Origin: Oscillospiraceae bacterium
GTDB lineage: Bacteria > Bacillota > Clostridia > Christensenellales > Aristaeellaceae
DNA length: 64,000 nucleotides
Direction of reading: 5' to 3'
Assembly: GCA_031270865.1 (NCBI GenBank)
Contig: JAISWI010000063.1
Span: forward strand, 45,087-109,086
Shown in pieces: positions 18,034-26,710 of the stretch. The stretch's first letter is position 1. Each line of letters opens with the position of its first letter. The notes under the pieces are model-generated. The model was not told the origin of the DNA, made no database searches, and was given only the letters and a program-made list of their open reading frames with translations. The position numbers were made by a program, and so were the translations under genes.

Positions 18034-18487
18034 TATAAGGAGGCTCGGGTTCGCGTGTGACCACGCCGGGTTGCCGCTGAAGGAGGCTGTCATGGCGCGC
18101 GCGGCCAGCCGGGGACTGGAGATCGCCGACTACGGAGCGTACAGCGCGGACCGCGTAGACTACAACGACTACGCGGAGCGGGCCGCCCGCGCCGTCGTGT
18201 CGGGCGAGGTTGACGCCGCCGTGTTGGTGTGCGGCACGGGGCTGGGCATGTCGATGACTGCCAACAAGGTCCGAGGCGTCCGCTGCGCCGCCGTCAGCGA
18301 CCCGTATACCGCGCGGATGGCCAAGGCGCATAACAACGCCAACGCGCTGGCTATCGGGGCGCGAGTGGTCGGCGTAGACCTGGCAAAGATGATCGTTGAC
18401 GAGTGGCTGGACGCGGAGTATGAGCCGCGCCACCAGCCTAGACTGGATAAGCTGGCCGGGCTGGAAGCGCGGGAACGTCTGTCATGA
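18026..18487 (+). CDS. rpiB: RpiB-family sugar-phosphate isomerase
   Basis: A 153-residue isomerase of the RpiB/LacAB family. CDHAG is near the start, the catalytic Cys lies in LVCGTGLGMSMTANK, and the loop HNNANALAIGARV is typical. RpiB enzymes interconvert ribose-5-phosphate and ribulose-5-phosphate, and some act on allose-6-phosphate (AlsB). The start at 18026 gives the family N-terminus, overlapping the epimerase gene by eight bases; ATG at 18011 is an alternative with GGAAAGGG upstream. It completes a deoR-alsE-rpiB set. Confidence 0.92.
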   Translation: MGDIRRLGFACDHAGLPLKEAVMARAASRGLEIADYGAYSADRVDYNDYAERAARAVVSGEVDAAVLVCGTGLGMSMTANKVRGVRCAAVSDPYTARMAKAHNNANALAIGARVVGVDLAKMIVDEWLDAEYEPRHQPRLDKLAGLEARERLS

Positions 18488-18501
18488 TTGGTGTGGTTTA
18501 G

Positions 18502-19353
18502 TTGGGAGTGATACTGGAACTGCGCGGGCTTACCAAGCGGTTCGGGCAGGGCGAGGCCGTGCTGGAGGACGTGAGCCTCCGGATCAACGAGGGCGAGATA
18601 TTCGGCCTGATAGGTAAGAGCGGCGCGGGCAAGAGCACGCTGGCGCGATGCGTGAACTACCTGGAGGAGCCATCCGGCGGCGAGGTGGTGTTCGCGGGGC
18701 GGGAGCTGGGTAAGCTGCCGCGCGGCGAGCTGTATGAGGCGCGGCGGTCGATGGGCATGGTCTTTCAGCAGTTCAACCTGCTCATGCAGCGCAGCGTGAT
18801 CGGGAACGTCTGCTTCCCGATGGAGATATCCGGCTGGAAACGCCGCGCGGCGCGGTCGCGGGCGCTGGAGCTGCTGGAGACGGTCGGGCTGTCCGATAAA
18901 GCGGACGAGTACCCCGCGACGCTGTCCGGCGGGCAGAGGCAGCGCGTGGCGATCGCCCGGGCCATCGCGCTAAGCCCGCGCATACTCCTTTGCGACGAGG
19001 CCACCAGCGCCCTCGATCCCGAGACGACGCGCGGTATACTCGCGCTGCTGCGTGAGCTGAACCAGCGCCTGGGCATAACCATATTGGTTATAACCCATGA
19101 GATGCTGGTCGTCGAGTCGATATGCCACCGCGTGGCGATACTGGACCATAGCCGGGTGGTGGAGGTCGGCGAGGTAGGCGAGGTGTTCGAGCGGCCTAAG
19201 ACCGACGCGGCGAAGGCCTTAGTCGCCGGAGACGGCCAGGCGGAACGGGCGAGGAAGATCATGCGGGCTATCGAGTCGTATCTGGACAACGCGGGGTTGT
19301 CCGAACTAAGCGCGGAGGAGGCGCTGCGGCGTGCCGGCATCCCAATTGATTGA
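18502..19353 (+). CDS. metN: MetN-like ABC transporter ATPase without NIL domain
   Basis: A 283-residue ATP-binding subunit. Walker A is GKSGAGKST, the signature is LSGGQRQRV, Walker B is RILLCDEAT and the switch His is in VITHEM. The phrases VSLRINEGEIFGLIGKSG and MVFQQFNLL match MetN of the D/L-methionine importer. The usual C-terminal NIL regulatory domain of about 80 residues is missing; the protein ends about 35 residues after the ATPase core. The start is TTG at 18502 or GTG at 18508. It overlaps metI. No metQ is found. Confidence 0.85.
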   Translation: MGVILELRGLTKRFGQGEAVLEDVSLRINEGEIFGLIGKSGAGKSTLARCVNYLEEPSGGEVVFAGRELGKLPRGELYEARRSMGMVFQQFNLLMQRSVIGNVCFPMEISGWKRRAARSRALELLETVGLSDKADEYPATLSGGQRQRVAIARAIALSPRILLCDEATSALDPETTRGILALLRELNQRLGITILVITHEMLVVESICHRVAILDHSRVVEVGEVGEVFERPKTDAAKALVAGDGQAERARKIMRAIESYLDNAGLSELSAEEALRRAGIPID

Positions 19354-19990
19354 CCTGCTGCTGGATGGCATGCGCGAGACGCTGTACATGACGCTTTGGT
19401 CGACCGCGCTGGCGTACCTGCTGGGGCTGCCGATGGGCGTGCTGATGGTCGTCTCGGACAAGGAAGGCCTGCGCCCGATGAGATGGCTGAACGCGGCGCT
19501 GGGGGCATTCATCAACCTGGCGCGGTCGGTGCCGTTCCTGATACTGCTGATCGCCGTGATACCGTTGACACGCGCGGTCGTGGGCAGGATCGTCGGGTCG
19601 ACGGCGACGATCGTGCCGCTGACGCTCAGCGCCGCGCCGTTCATCGCGCGGCTGGTCGAGTCCTCGCTCAAGGAGGTTGACGCGGGCGTGGTCCAGGCGG
19701 CGCGGTCGATGGGCGCGACGCCAACGCAGATCATATGGAAGGTGCTGCTGGCGGAGGCCAGGCCCTCGCTGCTGCTGGGCGCGGCCATCGCGGTCACGAC
19801 GATACTGGGGTATTCGGCTATGGCGGGGTTTGTAGGCGGGGGCGGGCTGGGCGACATCGCGATAAGGTACGGCTACTACCGTTACCAGCGGGACACGATG
19901 CTATGGACAGTCGCGCTGCTGGTGATCGTCGTGCAATTGTTCCAGGAGGCCGGGGCGAGGGCCGCCAAGGGGATAGACAGGCGGCTGTGA
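19331..19990 (+). CDS. metI: MetI-like ABC transporter permease
   Basis: A 219-residue inner-membrane permease with about five hydrophobic helices and the coupling EAA-type loop near VQAARSMGATPTQIIWKVLL. Family features are LINLARSVPFLILL-like text (here FINLARSVPFLILLIAVIP) and GGGGLGDIAIRYGY. The GTG start at 19331 follows GGAGGAG and overlaps metN by 23 bases, indicating translational coupling. The substrate-binding lipoprotein MetQ that normally follows is absent; the next gene is a phosphohexomutase. Confidence 0.9.
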   Translation: MPASQLIDLLLDGMRETLYMTLWSTALAYLLGLPMGVLMVVSDKEGLRPMRWLNAALGAFINLARSVPFLILLIAVIPLTRAVVGRIVGSTATIVPLTLSAAPFIARLVESSLKEVDAGVVQAARSMGATPTQIIWKVLLAEARPSLLLGAAIAVTTILGYSAMAGFVGGGGLGDIAIRYGYYRYQRDTMLWTVALLVIVVQLFQEAGARAAKGIDRRL

Positions 19991-20029
19991 CGGCGCGGCC
20001 GCCGCGTTAGGATGAGAAGGAGGCAAACC

Positions 20030-21751
20030 ATGACTTCACAAGAGCTATACAACCATTGGTTGGTTTCGTATCCCGAGTACCGCGACGAGCTGGCGGCGCT
20101 GGCGGATAATCCCGCCGAGCTGGAGGATCGGTTCTACCGCTCGCTGGAGTTCGGGACGGGCGGGATGCGCGGGGTGATGGGAGCGGGCGAGAACCGCGTG
20201 AACGCGGTGATAGTCAGGCGCGTAACGCGCGCGCTGGCCGGGATGATCCGCGAGACCGACCCGACCGGGAAGAGGCATGTCGTGATAGCGTTCGACTCGC
20301 GGCGGAAGTCGGATGTGTTCGCGAGGGAGGCGGCGGTTACGCTGGCGTCATGCGGCGTGCCGGTATGGTTGTTCGAGTCGCTAAGGCCCGTGCCGATGCT
20401 TTCGTTTGCCATAAGGTTCACCGGAGCGATCGCGGGCGTGGAGATCACCGCCAGCCATAACCCGCCTCAATATAACGGTTATAAGGTATATTGGTCAGAC
20501 GGGGCGCAGCTGCCGCCGGATCACGCCGACGAGATCATCCGGAGGTTGAATGACGACCCGTCGTTCAGGCCGATGACGATGGACCAGGGGCGGGAAAAGG
20601 GGCTGATCCGGTCAATGCCATATGTTGTCGACGACGCGTATATTGACGAAATAAAGGGGCTGGCGATCCAGCCGGAACTGCTGCGCGAGCGCGGCGGGGA
20701 ACTCGCGCTGGCGTATTCGCCGGTGCACGGGTCGGGGAACGTGTGGGTAAGGCGAGCGCTGCGAGAGGCGGGCGTGGCGAATCTGCTGGTTGTAAAGGAG
20801 CAGGAGGAGCCGGACGGCGCGTTCCCGACAGTGAAGGCGCCTAACCCGGAGGAGCGCGACACCATGGCGATGGTGGTGGAGTTGGCGGCGAAGAACGGCG
20901 CGGACGTCGCGTTCGCCACTGATCCGGACAGCGACAGGCTGGGGGTTGCGGCGAGGGAGCCGGACGGCGGGTACAGGCTGATCACGGGGAACCAGATCGG
21001 CTGTTTGCTGCTGTATTATATACTGTCACAGAAGCGGGCGAGGGGGGAACTGCCCGGGAATGGGACGGTAATTACAACGATAGTGTCGTCGTCGCTGTTT
21101 AAATCGATAGCGGACGGGTTCGGGGTGGAGACAAGGGAATGCTTGACCGGGTTTAAGTTTATAGCGGAGATCATTGAGCGGCTGGAGGTCGAGGGGCGGC
21201 GGTTCCTGTTCGGGTATGAGGAATCGTATGGGTACCTGTCAAACCCGAACGTGAGGGATAAGGACGCGGTCAACGCGTCGCTGTTAGTGGCGGAGTTGGC
21301 GCTATGGCTGAAGGTTTCGGGGAAAACGTTGTTAGGGTTGTTGGACGAGGTGTACGGCAGGTTTGGATATTATGGAGATTACTCAGTTTCCGTGCAGATG
21401 CCCGGGAAGGACGGGCTGGCAAGCATGCGCGGGATGATGGCGGGGTTGAGGAGCGATCCGCCGAAGGGATTCGGGGGGAAGGCGACGATAGCGGTGAGGG
21501 ATTACCTAAGCGGCAAAAGGATTGCGCTGGGGATGGGCGAGGAGTCGGAGTTAGCGCTGCCTAAGTCGGATGTGCTGTATTTTGAGTTGGGGGACGGGGA
21601 CTGGATATGTGTAAGGCCGTCAGGCACGGAGCCGAAGATTAAGCTGTATTCATGCGCGAAGGCGGGGTCGCTGGGAGAGGCGGAGGCGGCGGCAAAGGCG
21701 CGGGTGGAGGAGTTGAAGGCGATTATCACGGGAGGGGCGGGCGGTCAATGA
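20030..21751 (+). CDS. pgcA: Phosphoglucomutase/phosphomannomutase
   Basis: A 573-residue alpha-D-phosphohexomutase interconverting hexose 1- and 6-phosphates. The phosphoserine loop is ITASHNPPQYNGYKVYW, the Mg site is DPDSDRLG, the sugar-binding loop is FGYEESYGYL and the phosphate-binding loop is RPSGTEPKIKLY. Length and order match the Firmicutes PgcA type that makes glucose-1-phosphate for UDP-glucose. The ATG at 20030 is used because AAGGAGG at 20017-20023 lies just before it. A GC-rich inverted repeat, GGCGGTCA/TGACCGCC, spans its stop codon without a T-run. Confidence 0.94.
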   Translation: MTSQELYNHWLVSYPEYRDELAALADNPAELEDRFYRSLEFGTGGMRGVMGAGENRVNAVIVRRVTRALAGMIRETDPTGKRHVVIAFDSRRKSDVFAREAAVTLASCGVPVWLFESLRPVPMLSFAIRFTGAIAGVEITASHNPPQYNGYKVYWSDGAQLPPDHADEIIRRLNDDPSFRPMTMDQGREKGLIRSMPYVVDDAYIDEIKGLAIQPELLRERGGELALAYSPVHGSGNVWVRRALREAGVANLLVVKEQEEPDGAFPTVKAPNPEERDTMAMVVELAAKNGADVAFATDPDSDRLGVAAREPDGGYRLITGNQIGCLLLYYILSQKRARGELPGNGTVITTIVSSSLFKSIADGFGVETRECLTGFKFIAEIIERLEVEGRRFLFGYEESYGYLSNPNVRDKDAVNASLLVAELALWLKVSGKTLLGLLDEVYGRFGYYGDYSVSVQMPGKDGLASMRGMMAGLRSDPPKGFGGKATIAVRDYLSGKRIALGMGEESELALPKSDVLYFELGDGDWICVRPSGTEPKIKLYSCAKAGSLGEAEAAAKARVEELKAIITGGAGGQ

Positions 21752-21829
21752 CCGCCCCGGCCGGCCCCGGCGCACAAAAACACCGTACACGCATACACTG
21801 ACAGTGAACGAGAGGAAGTGAGAGCAGCT

Positions 21830-21926
21830 AACCGTATGGGATTCTGAGAATCCCAAGAAATATTCAGGCCAGGACCCCCCGCGTAACGACCGCGGTGGTG
21901 GTCTGTACGCAGGATACGGTCCTGGA
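21830..21926 (+). other. Structured, untranslated region upstream of mazF
   Basis: A 204-base gap precedes mazF. It contains a hairpin TGGGATTC-TGA-GAATCCCA (21837-21855), helix B ACCGTAT (21831-21837) with ATACGGT (21914-21920), and helix C CCAGGACC (21869-21876) with GGTCCTGG (21918-21925). B and C both need bases 21918-21920, so they exclude each other. No known riboswitch core was recognised. It may be a leader RNA, but random GC-rich folding cannot be excluded. Confidence 0.4.
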
Positions 21927-21955
21927 AGCATATGCTTTCGGAGAGTGAAAGATCC

Positions 21956-22324
21956 ATGATCGTAAAACGCGGAGAAATCTACAGCGCGGACCTGAACCCC
22001 GTCGTGGGCTCGGAACAGGGCGGCATAAGGCCCGTGCTGATCATCCAGAATGATATAGGCAACAGGTTTAGTCCCACCGTTATAGTTCTCGCCATAACCT
22101 CCAGGCTCGGGAAAACGAGGCTGCCCACGCATGTGGAGATACCAGTGGGCGAGGGAGGTTTGGCAAAACCATCCATCATCCTGGCCGAACAAGTGAGAAC
22201 CTTGGAAAAAACGCGGCTGGGGATAAAGTTGGGGAAACTCAGCGAGAGGGAGATGACGCGCGTAGAGGCGGCGATAAACGCTTCGCTAGGCATCAGCTGC
22301 GAGAGTGAGCGCGTAGCCCCATAA
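21956..22324 (+). CDS. mazF: MazF/EndoA-type mRNA interferase
   Basis: A 122-residue toxin-fold endoribonuclease closely following B. subtilis EndoA in pattern: MIVKRGEIYSADLNPVVGSEQGG at the start, then RPVLIIQND and IGNRFSPTVIVLAIT. Expected to cleave mRNA at short sequence motifs (the site is not predictable). ATG at 21956 gives the family N-terminus; ATG at 21932 is in frame with GGAAG upstream and would add eight residues. No MazE-like antitoxin is encoded in the 200 bases upstream or next door, whereas the family normally has one. Confidence 0.93.
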   Translation: MIVKRGEIYSADLNPVVGSEQGGIRPVLIIQNDIGNRFSPTVIVLAITSRLGKTRLPTHVEIPVGEGGLAKPSIILAEQVRTLEKTRLGIKLGKLSEREMTRVEAAINASLGISCESERVAP

Positions 22325-22378
22325 TCACCAGTCCATACCGCGCCTGGCGCGATAGAATAGATATCCTATGCTTAATAC

Positions 22379-22410
22379 CGCAGGGCCGCCGAAAAGCGCC
22401 CTGCGCTTTT
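22379..22410 (+). terminator. Probable intrinsic terminator after mazF
   Basis: An 8-base-pair stem CGCAGGGC / GCCCTGCG (22379-22386, 22398-22405) with an 11-base loop is followed by CTTTTAA. It lies 55 bases after the mazF stop. Confidence 0.6.
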
Positions 22411-22420
22411 AAGTAATACT

Positions 22421-22478
22421 TGGAGGAACAACCCACCCTGGCCACGAGGGACCAGCGTGACGCTGGACCCACTTGGCG
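22421..22478. repeat. Dispersed palindromic element, copy 2 (left half)
   Basis: It starts TGGAGGAACAACCCACCCTG and continues through GAGGGACCAGCGTGACGCTG. It keeps the left arm and the inner hairpin but lacks the right outer arm. It lies 97 bases after the mazF stop and directly after the terminator. Confidence 0.85.
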
Positions 22479-22543
22479 ACAGAGTGGTATAACTCCGACT
22501 CTGTGGTATAATACAGTAAAACCAAATCCGGGGGGTGACGCGG

Positions 22544-23392
22544 ATGATTGCCGAAAAACGCCGCCGCTATATCGAGATGGCCGGATACGCCGCAGGCCTG
22601 GTAATCATGTCCGCGGCGTACCCATTATTCTTCCTGGATAACGACATCGCGCCGGGTGGTCTCAGCGGCGTGGCGATGCTCTTGCGCGGCTATCTCCCCA
22701 TCAACGTCGGCCTAACAACGTTCATACTGAACGTTCCCCTATTCCTACTTGGATACCGCCAACGCGGGTTCGCGTTCATCGCGCGGTCCTTCCTGGCCAT
22801 GACGGTGACCAGCGTACTCATCGACTCGCTCCCATTCCCCACCCTCACGCGTGACGCTATGCTCGCGTCCCTGGGCGGCGGCGTCCTGCTTGGCGTTGGG
22901 CTTGGCCTTGTGATCCGCGCGAACGCCACAACAGGCGGGACTGACATGGCCGCGATGATGCTGCACAGGCGCTTCCCAGCCCTCTCGATTGGCGGGATCC
23001 TTCTGGCGATCGACTGTGTCGTAATCCTGGGCGCGGCGATCGTATTCGAACCCCAATCCGCCCTTTACGCGCTTGTCGCGCTCTACGTATCCACGCGGAC
23101 TATGGACGCGGTCGTTACTGGATTCGATACCGCTAAGGCGTACTTCATCATATCGGACGACCATGCCGCGATCGCCTCGCGCGTCATGTCGGACCTTAGG
23201 CGCGGCGTAACGCTTCTGCACAGCCGTGGGGCCTACACTGGCGCGGAGCGTGAGGTTCTGTTATGCGTCGTCACGCGGACCCAGGCGCCCATGCTGCGGC
23301 GGATCGTATGCTCGGCTGATCCCGCCGCGTTCATGATTGCCACGGATGTCCGCGAGGCGATGGGCGAGGGATTCGAGCGAGAGGACAGTTGA
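22544..23392 (+). CDS. YitT-family membrane protein (DUF2179 C-terminus)
   Basis: A 282-residue protein with about five hydrophobic helices in the first 190 residues (such as AAGLVIMSAAYPLFFLDN and LLGVGLGLVIRANATTGGTD) and a soluble DUF2179 domain at the end (about 205-280). Features PGGLSGVAMLL and ATTGGTDM are typical of the YitT family; function is unknown in general. The ATG at 22544 sits properly behind GGGGGTGA; the GTG at 22535 is an alternative. A TATAAT at 22507-22512 could be its -10, without a good -35. It ends 25 bases from the convergent lysA gene. Confidence 0.9.
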   Translation: MIAEKRRRYIEMAGYAAGLVIMSAAYPLFFLDNDIAPGGLSGVAMLLRGYLPINVGLTTFILNVPLFLLGYRQRGFAFIARSFLAMTVTSVLIDSLPFPTLTRDAMLASLGGGVLLGVGLGLVIRANATTGGTDMAAMMLHRRFPALSIGGILLAIDCVVILGAAIVFEPQSALYALVALYVSTRTMDAVVTGFDTAKAYFIISDDHAAIASRVMSDLRRGVTLLHSRGAYTGAEREVLLCVVTRTQAPMLRRIVCSADPAAFMIATDVREAMGEGFEREDS

Positions 23393-23417
23393 CTATAGTC
23401 AAAACTTCCAAAACCAA

Positions 23418-24659
23418 CTACACAAAACCATTGGTCGTCGCGAAATAGTCCTCGATCGTCTCCGCGCGGCGGATCATCCTGAACGAGCCGTCCTTCTCCA
23501 ACAGTACCTCGGCGGAGCGCAGCTTGCCGTTATAGTTATAACCCATAGAGCGTCCATGCGCCCCGGTGTCGTGCAAGACGACCAGATCGCCTGTATCCAC
23601 GCGTGGCAGCGGCCTATCGACCGCGAACTTATCGTTATTCTCGCACAACGATCCTACCACATCATAGACATGGTCCAGCGGCAGGTCCTCCTTGCCAGGA
23701 ACCGTTATATGGTGATAAGCGCCGTACATCGCGGGGCGCATCAGGTCGGCGGCGCACGCGTCCAAACCTATGTAGTTCTTATGGATTTCCTTCTTATGAA
23801 TAGCGGAGGTGACGAGCCAGCCATACGGACCGGTCATGTATCGGCCCAGTTCTGTCGCGATCCTAACAGGCATGCCCATAGGTTTTATTATTTCATCATA
23901 AACGTTACGCACCGCCTCGCCGATCCACATGATGTCCGCGGACCTGGCGTTCGGCCTATATGGTATGCCAATGCCGCCTGAAAGGTTGACCATGAAGAAC
24001 TCGACGCCGTGCTTGTCGGACAGCTCACGCGCGGTCCGGAACAGTGTCCGCGCCATAGTCGGGTAGTAGGCGTCCTCGGTGGTATTGCTGGCCAGGAACG
24101 CGTGAAGGGCGAACCGCTTCGCGCCGCGCCGCTTCAGCGCGGCGACTGCCTCATCCAGTTGGGGGCGCGTCATGCCGAACTTCGCCTCTCCGGGGGCGCC
24201 CATCACGGTATTGCCCAGCGTGAAATGCCCGCCTGGGTTGAAGCGCATGCTGATATTCTCGGGCACGCCCGCGCAGTCCTGGAGGAAGTCCACGTGCGAC
24301 ACGTCGTCCAGGTTGACGACCGCGCCCAGCCGACGCGCAAGCTGGTACTCGGGAGCTGGGGTCATATTGGATGAAAACATAATGAATTCGCCGGACAGAC
24401 CGCACGCCTCGGCCAGTTTCAGTTCCGTGAACGAGGCGCAGTCCACGCCGCAGCCCTCGCGCTTTAGCAGGTTGATGATCGCCGGGGTGGGGGTCGCCTT
24501 GACAGCGAAGTATTCGCGGTAACCGGGATTCCATGAGAAGGCCTCGCGCAGCCGCTTCGCGTTGGAGCGAATCCCCGCCGCGTCGTACAGGTGGAAGGGC
24601 GTGGGGATCGACGCCGCGATTTCCAGCAGCTTCGCCTTGGATGGGGGTGTCCGGGGCAT
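23418..24659 (-). CDS. lysA: Diaminopimelate decarboxylase-like enzyme
   Basis: A 413-residue fold-type III PLP enzyme predicted to turn meso-diaminopimelate into lysine. The PLP lysine is K54 in FAVKATPTP, the Gly-rich phosphate loop is LSGGIGIPY, and the active-site Cys lies in SLCENNDKFA. The sequence differs from the textbook LysA wording (for example GCGVDCASFTELKLA), so a related decarboxylase is possible. The dapL gene 28 bases upstream supports LysA. The ATG at 24659 has AAGGATGTG upstream. The frame extends further to 24743 without a binding site. Confidence 0.8.
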   Translation of the reverse strand: MPRTPPSKAKLLEIAASIPTPFHLYDAAGIRSNAKRLREAFSWNPGYREYFAVKATPTPAIINLLKREGCGVDCASFTELKLAEACGLSGEFIMFSSNMTPAPEYQLARRLGAVVNLDDVSHVDFLQDCAGVPENISMRFNPGGHFTLGNTVMGAPGEAKFGMTRPQLDEAVAALKRRGAKRFALHAFLASNTTEDAYYPTMARTLFRTARELSDKHGVEFFMVNLSGGIGIPYRPNARSADIMWIGEAVRNVYDEIIKPMGMPVRIATELGRYMTGPYGWLVTSAIHKKEIHKNYIGLDACAADLMRPAMYGAYHHITVPGKEDLPLDHVYDVVGSLCENNDKFAVDRPLPRVDTGDLVVLHDTGAHGRSMGYNYNGKLRSAEVLLEKDGSFRMIRRAETIEDYFATTNGFV

Positions 24660-24687
24660 GGTCGTCACATCCTTAATATATATACAA

Positions 24688-25908
24688 CTACAACTTACGC
24701 GGCAGGGAGCGGACGCGGTCCATAGCCTCGTCCGTATCCTCATGGCTGCCGAAGGCGGTCAGGCGGAAATAGCCCTCGCCGCGTCTGCCGAACCCGGAGC
24801 CAGGCGTGCCGACCACCCGCGCCTCCTTCAACAGGAAATCAAAGAAAGTCCAGGAATCCATGTTATCGGGGCATCGCATCCAGACATACGGGGCGTTAAC
24901 GCCGCCTGTCGCCTCTATCCCGGCATCCTCCAGCGTTTGGCGAATTTTGCGGGCGTTGCGCGAGTAGTAGGCGATCGTCGCGGCGCAATCGGCCTGACCC
25001 TCGGGCGAGTAGACCGCCTCCGCGCCGCGCTGGACTATATACGGGGCGCCGTTGAACTTCGTGGCCTGTCGGCGCGACCACAACGCGCGCAGCGACGCGC
25101 CGTCCCGGTAAAGCTCGCGCGGCACGACCGTCCACGAGCAGCGCGTTCCCGTGAAGCCAGCCGTCTTGGAGAATGAGCATATCTCGATCGCGCAGGTCTT
25201 CGCGCCGTCGATCTCGTAGATCGTGCGGGGAATGCCGGGATCGGTGATGTAGGCGCGGTACGCCGCGTCGTAGACGATCACCGCGCCATGCCGGTTGGCG
25301 TAATCGACCCATTCGCGCAGCTGCTTGGCAGTGGCGGCTATGCCTGTCGGATTATTAGGGAAACATAAATATATTAGGTCGACATGCTTGTCCGGAGGCG
25401 AGGCCACGTAATCGTTGTCGCGCGAGCACGGGAACGTAACCAGTTTATCCCACTTTCCATCCGTGTAATTACCCAGCCGCCCGGCCCACGCGTTGCTATC
25501 GACGTAGACGGGGTAGACGGGGTCGGTCACGCCGACGACGCAGGCGTTGTCGAACAACTCCTGTATGTTGGCGCTGTCGGACTTCGCGCCGTCGCTGATG
25601 AAGATATCGTCCGGCGGGATGTCCACGCCGCGCTGCCGGTACTCATGCCCGGCGATCGCGTTCCGGAGGAAATCGTAGCCGCCGTCCGGCGGGTAACCCC
25701 GGAACGTCGCGGCGGACAACTGTTCGTCCGCGGCGGACTTCATCGCCTCGACGCACGCGCGGGGCAGTGGGCGCGTCACGTCGCCGATGCCCATGCGTAT
25801 GACGCGCGGGCCGTCGGCCCCGTGGTTCTCCTGGAACGACGCGACGCGCCTCGCGATCTCGCTGAACAGGTAGGATGAGGGCATCCCTATCGCGAATGGA
25901 TTCAGCAT
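24688..25908 (-). CDS. dapL: LL-diaminopimelate aminotransferase
   Basis: A 406-residue class I PLP aminotransferase that makes LL-diaminopimelate from tetrahydrodipicolinate in one step, bypassing the DapD/C/E route. The PLP lysine lies in CSFSKTAGFTGTR. Other family signs are IRMGIGDVTRPLP, FRGYPPDGGYDFLR and LCFPNNPTGIAA. The ATG at 25908 follows GGAGG with correct spacing; the first in-frame ATG lies inside that site. It is sandwiched between dapB and lysA, forming a compact lysine/peptidoglycan operon. Confidence 0.96.
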   Translation of the reverse strand: MLNPFAIGMPSSYLFSEIARRVASFQENHGADGPRVIRMGIGDVTRPLPRACVEAMKSAADEQLSAATFRGYPPDGGYDFLRNAIAGHEYRQRGVDIPPDDIFISDGAKSDSANIQELFDNACVVGVTDPVYPVYVDSNAWAGRLGNYTDGKWDKLVTFPCSRDNDYVASPPDKHVDLIYLCFPNNPTGIAATAKQLREWVDYANRHGAVIVYDAAYRAYITDPGIPRTIYEIDGAKTCAIEICSFSKTAGFTGTRCSWTVVPRELYRDGASLRALWSRRQATKFNGAPYIVQRGAEAVYSPEGQADCAATIAYYSRNARKIRQTLEDAGIEATGGVNAPYVWMRCPDNMDSWTFFDFLLKEARVVGTPGSGFGRRGEGYFRLTAFGSHEDTDEAMDRVRSLPRKL

Positions 25909-25924
25909 ATGTACCTCCATATAA

Positions 25925-26710
25925 CTAACGTCTGTCCGGCGTGTCCAGCATGTCGTTCATCCCGTACAGTCCCGGCGGTTTCGGCGCGATCCACCGCGCG
26001 GCCTGGAGAGCGCCGCGGGCGAACACATCCCGGGAGTGGGCGCGGTGCGTAAGCTCGATCGTCTCGCCGTCCATCAGGAAGTACACCGAATGGTCGCCGG
26101 GGGCGGAGCCGCCGCGCAGCGCGTGTATGCCCAACTCCCCGCGCTGGCGGGGCGGCTCGTTCGGGGCGCGGCCATATCGCGGGATCAGCGGACCGGCGTT
26201 GGCCTCCTCGATGGCGCGCGCCAGCGCGAGCGCGGTGCCGCTGGGAGCGTCCAGCTTCGCGCGGTGGTGCGTCTCGGTGATCTCCGCGTCGCAGCCAGGC
26301 AGCGTCAGCGCGGCGCGTCGGGCGAGTTCGGTCAGCACGTATACGCCTACCGAGAAGTTCGCCGAACGGAATATCGCGCTGCCGCGCGAGGCGGCGGCGA
26401 CGCGCATCATGTCCGCCTCGTCGTATCCGGTCGTGGCGAGCACAAGCGCGGCGTGGCGCTCATGCGCGAACGAGAGCAGCCCGGTCAGCGCCTCCGGCCT
26501 GGTGAAGTCGACCACCACGTCGGCGTGTTCGCGCACATCGTCCAGTCCGCTGTAAAGCGGAAATGGCAGCGATTGGCTGCCGGCGCGGCTGTCAACGCCC
26601 GCGACGACGACGGGAGCGTCGTTAGGCGTGACTAATCGTGGGTTTTGCGAAGACTCCAACGTCAACGCGGCGATGGCTTGACCCATCCGGCCTAACGCGC
26701 CATGGAGCAA
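25925..26710 (-). CDS. dapB: 4-hydroxy-tetrahydrodipicolinate reductase
   Basis: A 261-residue (or 265) NAD(P)H-dependent reductase of the lysine pathway. The nucleotide-binding Gly-rich loop is HGALGRMG and the dipicolinate-binding block reads ITETHHRAKLDAPSGTAL. The listed start is the TTG at 26710, but it cuts the first beta strand. A CTG at 26722-26720 would give LTRILLHGALGRMG, the complete family N-terminus, and has GGGGGG seven bases upstream. It begins the dapB-dapL-lysA operon. dapA and dapF are not in the window. Confidence 0.92.
   Translation of the reverse strand: MLHGALGRMGQAIAALTLESSQNPRLVTPNDAPVVVAGVDSRAGSQSLPFPLYSGLDDVREHADVVVDFTRPEALTGLLSFAHERHAALVLATTGYDEADMMRVAAASRGSAIFRSANFSVGVYVLTELARRAALTLPGCDAEITETHHRAKLDAPSGTALALARAIEEANAGPLIPRYGRAPNEPPRQRGELGIHALRGGSAPGDHSVYFLMDGETIELTHRAHSRDVFARGALQAARWIAPKPPGLYGMNDMLDTPDRR

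Noticed and set aside
21869..21925. T-box-like piece (GACCGCGGTGG) upstream of mazF
   Set aside because: The order and bases do not match the T-box consensus GGGTGGNACCGCG on either strand, and the downstream gene is not an amino-acid gene.
22484..22512. Complete promoter for yitT
   Set aside because: TATAAT is good, but the bases at the -35 position (GTGGTA) do not resemble the consensus, so no promoter feature was listed.
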